This document shows, piece by piece, positions 5,849-5,873 of a DNA stretch of 5,873 nucleotides. The DNA is from an uncultured Actinomycetes bacterium (GTDB lineage: Bacteria > Actinomycetota > Thermoleophilia > Solirubrobacterales > 70-9). The DNA is taken from contig CAMPIP010000148.1 of NCBI GenBank assembly GCA_946886425.1, forward strand, positions 1 to 5,873, written 5' to 3'. How positions within the stretch are numbered: position 1 is the stretch's first letter; the number at the start of each line of letters is the position of its first letter. The position numbers were made by a program, and so were the translations under genes. The notes under the pieces are model-generated. The model made no database searches. It saw only the letters and a program-made list of their open reading frames with translations, and was not told where the DNA came from.

Positions 5849-5873
5849 CGACTGGTTGAGCGGGGATCCGTTC
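5841..5873 (+). CDS. Start of the next operon gene, probably endolytic transglycosylase MltG by context (3' end outside window)
   Basis: Eleven codons are visible, MSDDWLSGDPF, beginning at an ATG that overlaps the end of ruvX by 8 nt and has GGAG 7 nt upstream. Overlapping starts like this usually mean translational coupling, so it belongs to the alaS-ruvX operon. In many actinobacteria ruvX is followed by mltG, a membrane-anchored lytic transglycosylase that cuts nascent peptidoglycan strands, and an acidic cytoplasmic N-terminus before the membrane helix would fit. The sequence itself is too short to identify the product, so that name rests on gene order alone. Confidence 0.65.
   Translation, partial: MSDDWLSGDPF

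Overview
The window is very GC-rich (roughly 70% or more by eye, with G/C at most third codon positions). It looks like chromosomal DNA from a high-GC actinobacterium. The class Thermoleophilia (Solirubrobacterales-like) is my best guess, based on three things: the alaS-ruvX order, an ECF sigma factor carrying its own zinc-finger and long low-complexity tail, and a small exported Lys/Cys repeat protein of a style I associate with that group. The taxon is an inference, not read directly from a marker gene.

Layout. (1) Positions 1-484, + strand: the last 160 codons of mnmA (tRNA 2-thiouridylase). (2) 481-933, - strand: a 150-residue exported protein with two near-identical Cys-flanked repeats. 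Its stop codon and that of mnmA overlap in one CTAG. (3) 1023-2615, - strand: a 530-residue protein made of an ECF sigma factor (about 170 residues), a zinc-binding anti-sigma-like domain, a possible membrane segment, and about 225 residues of disordered tail. It lies 89 bp upstream of the small exported gene and points the same way. (4) 2616-2770: a divergent intergenic region with a plausible promoter for the sigma gene and a weak one for alaS. (5) 2771-5416, + strand: complete alaS. (6) 5423-5848, + strand: complete ruvX, starting at GTG 6 nt after the alaS stop. (7) 5841-5873, + strand: the first 11 codons of another gene overlapping ruvX by 8 nt, probably mltG by context.

The + strand genes are housekeeping: tRNA thiolation, alanyl-tRNA synthesis, 16S rRNA processing or Holliday-junction-type nuclease, and then probably cell-wall synthesis. 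alaS-ruvX-next gene is a tightly packed operon. The two - strand genes are the accessory part, set between mnmA and alaS. The sigma factor may be self-regulated through its fused zinc-finger and possibly held at the membrane, and the small exported protein next to it is a candidate target or partner. That pairing is the most interesting hypothesis here, but it rests on adjacency only. No tRNA, rRNA, CRISPR array, insertion sequence or attachment site was seen.
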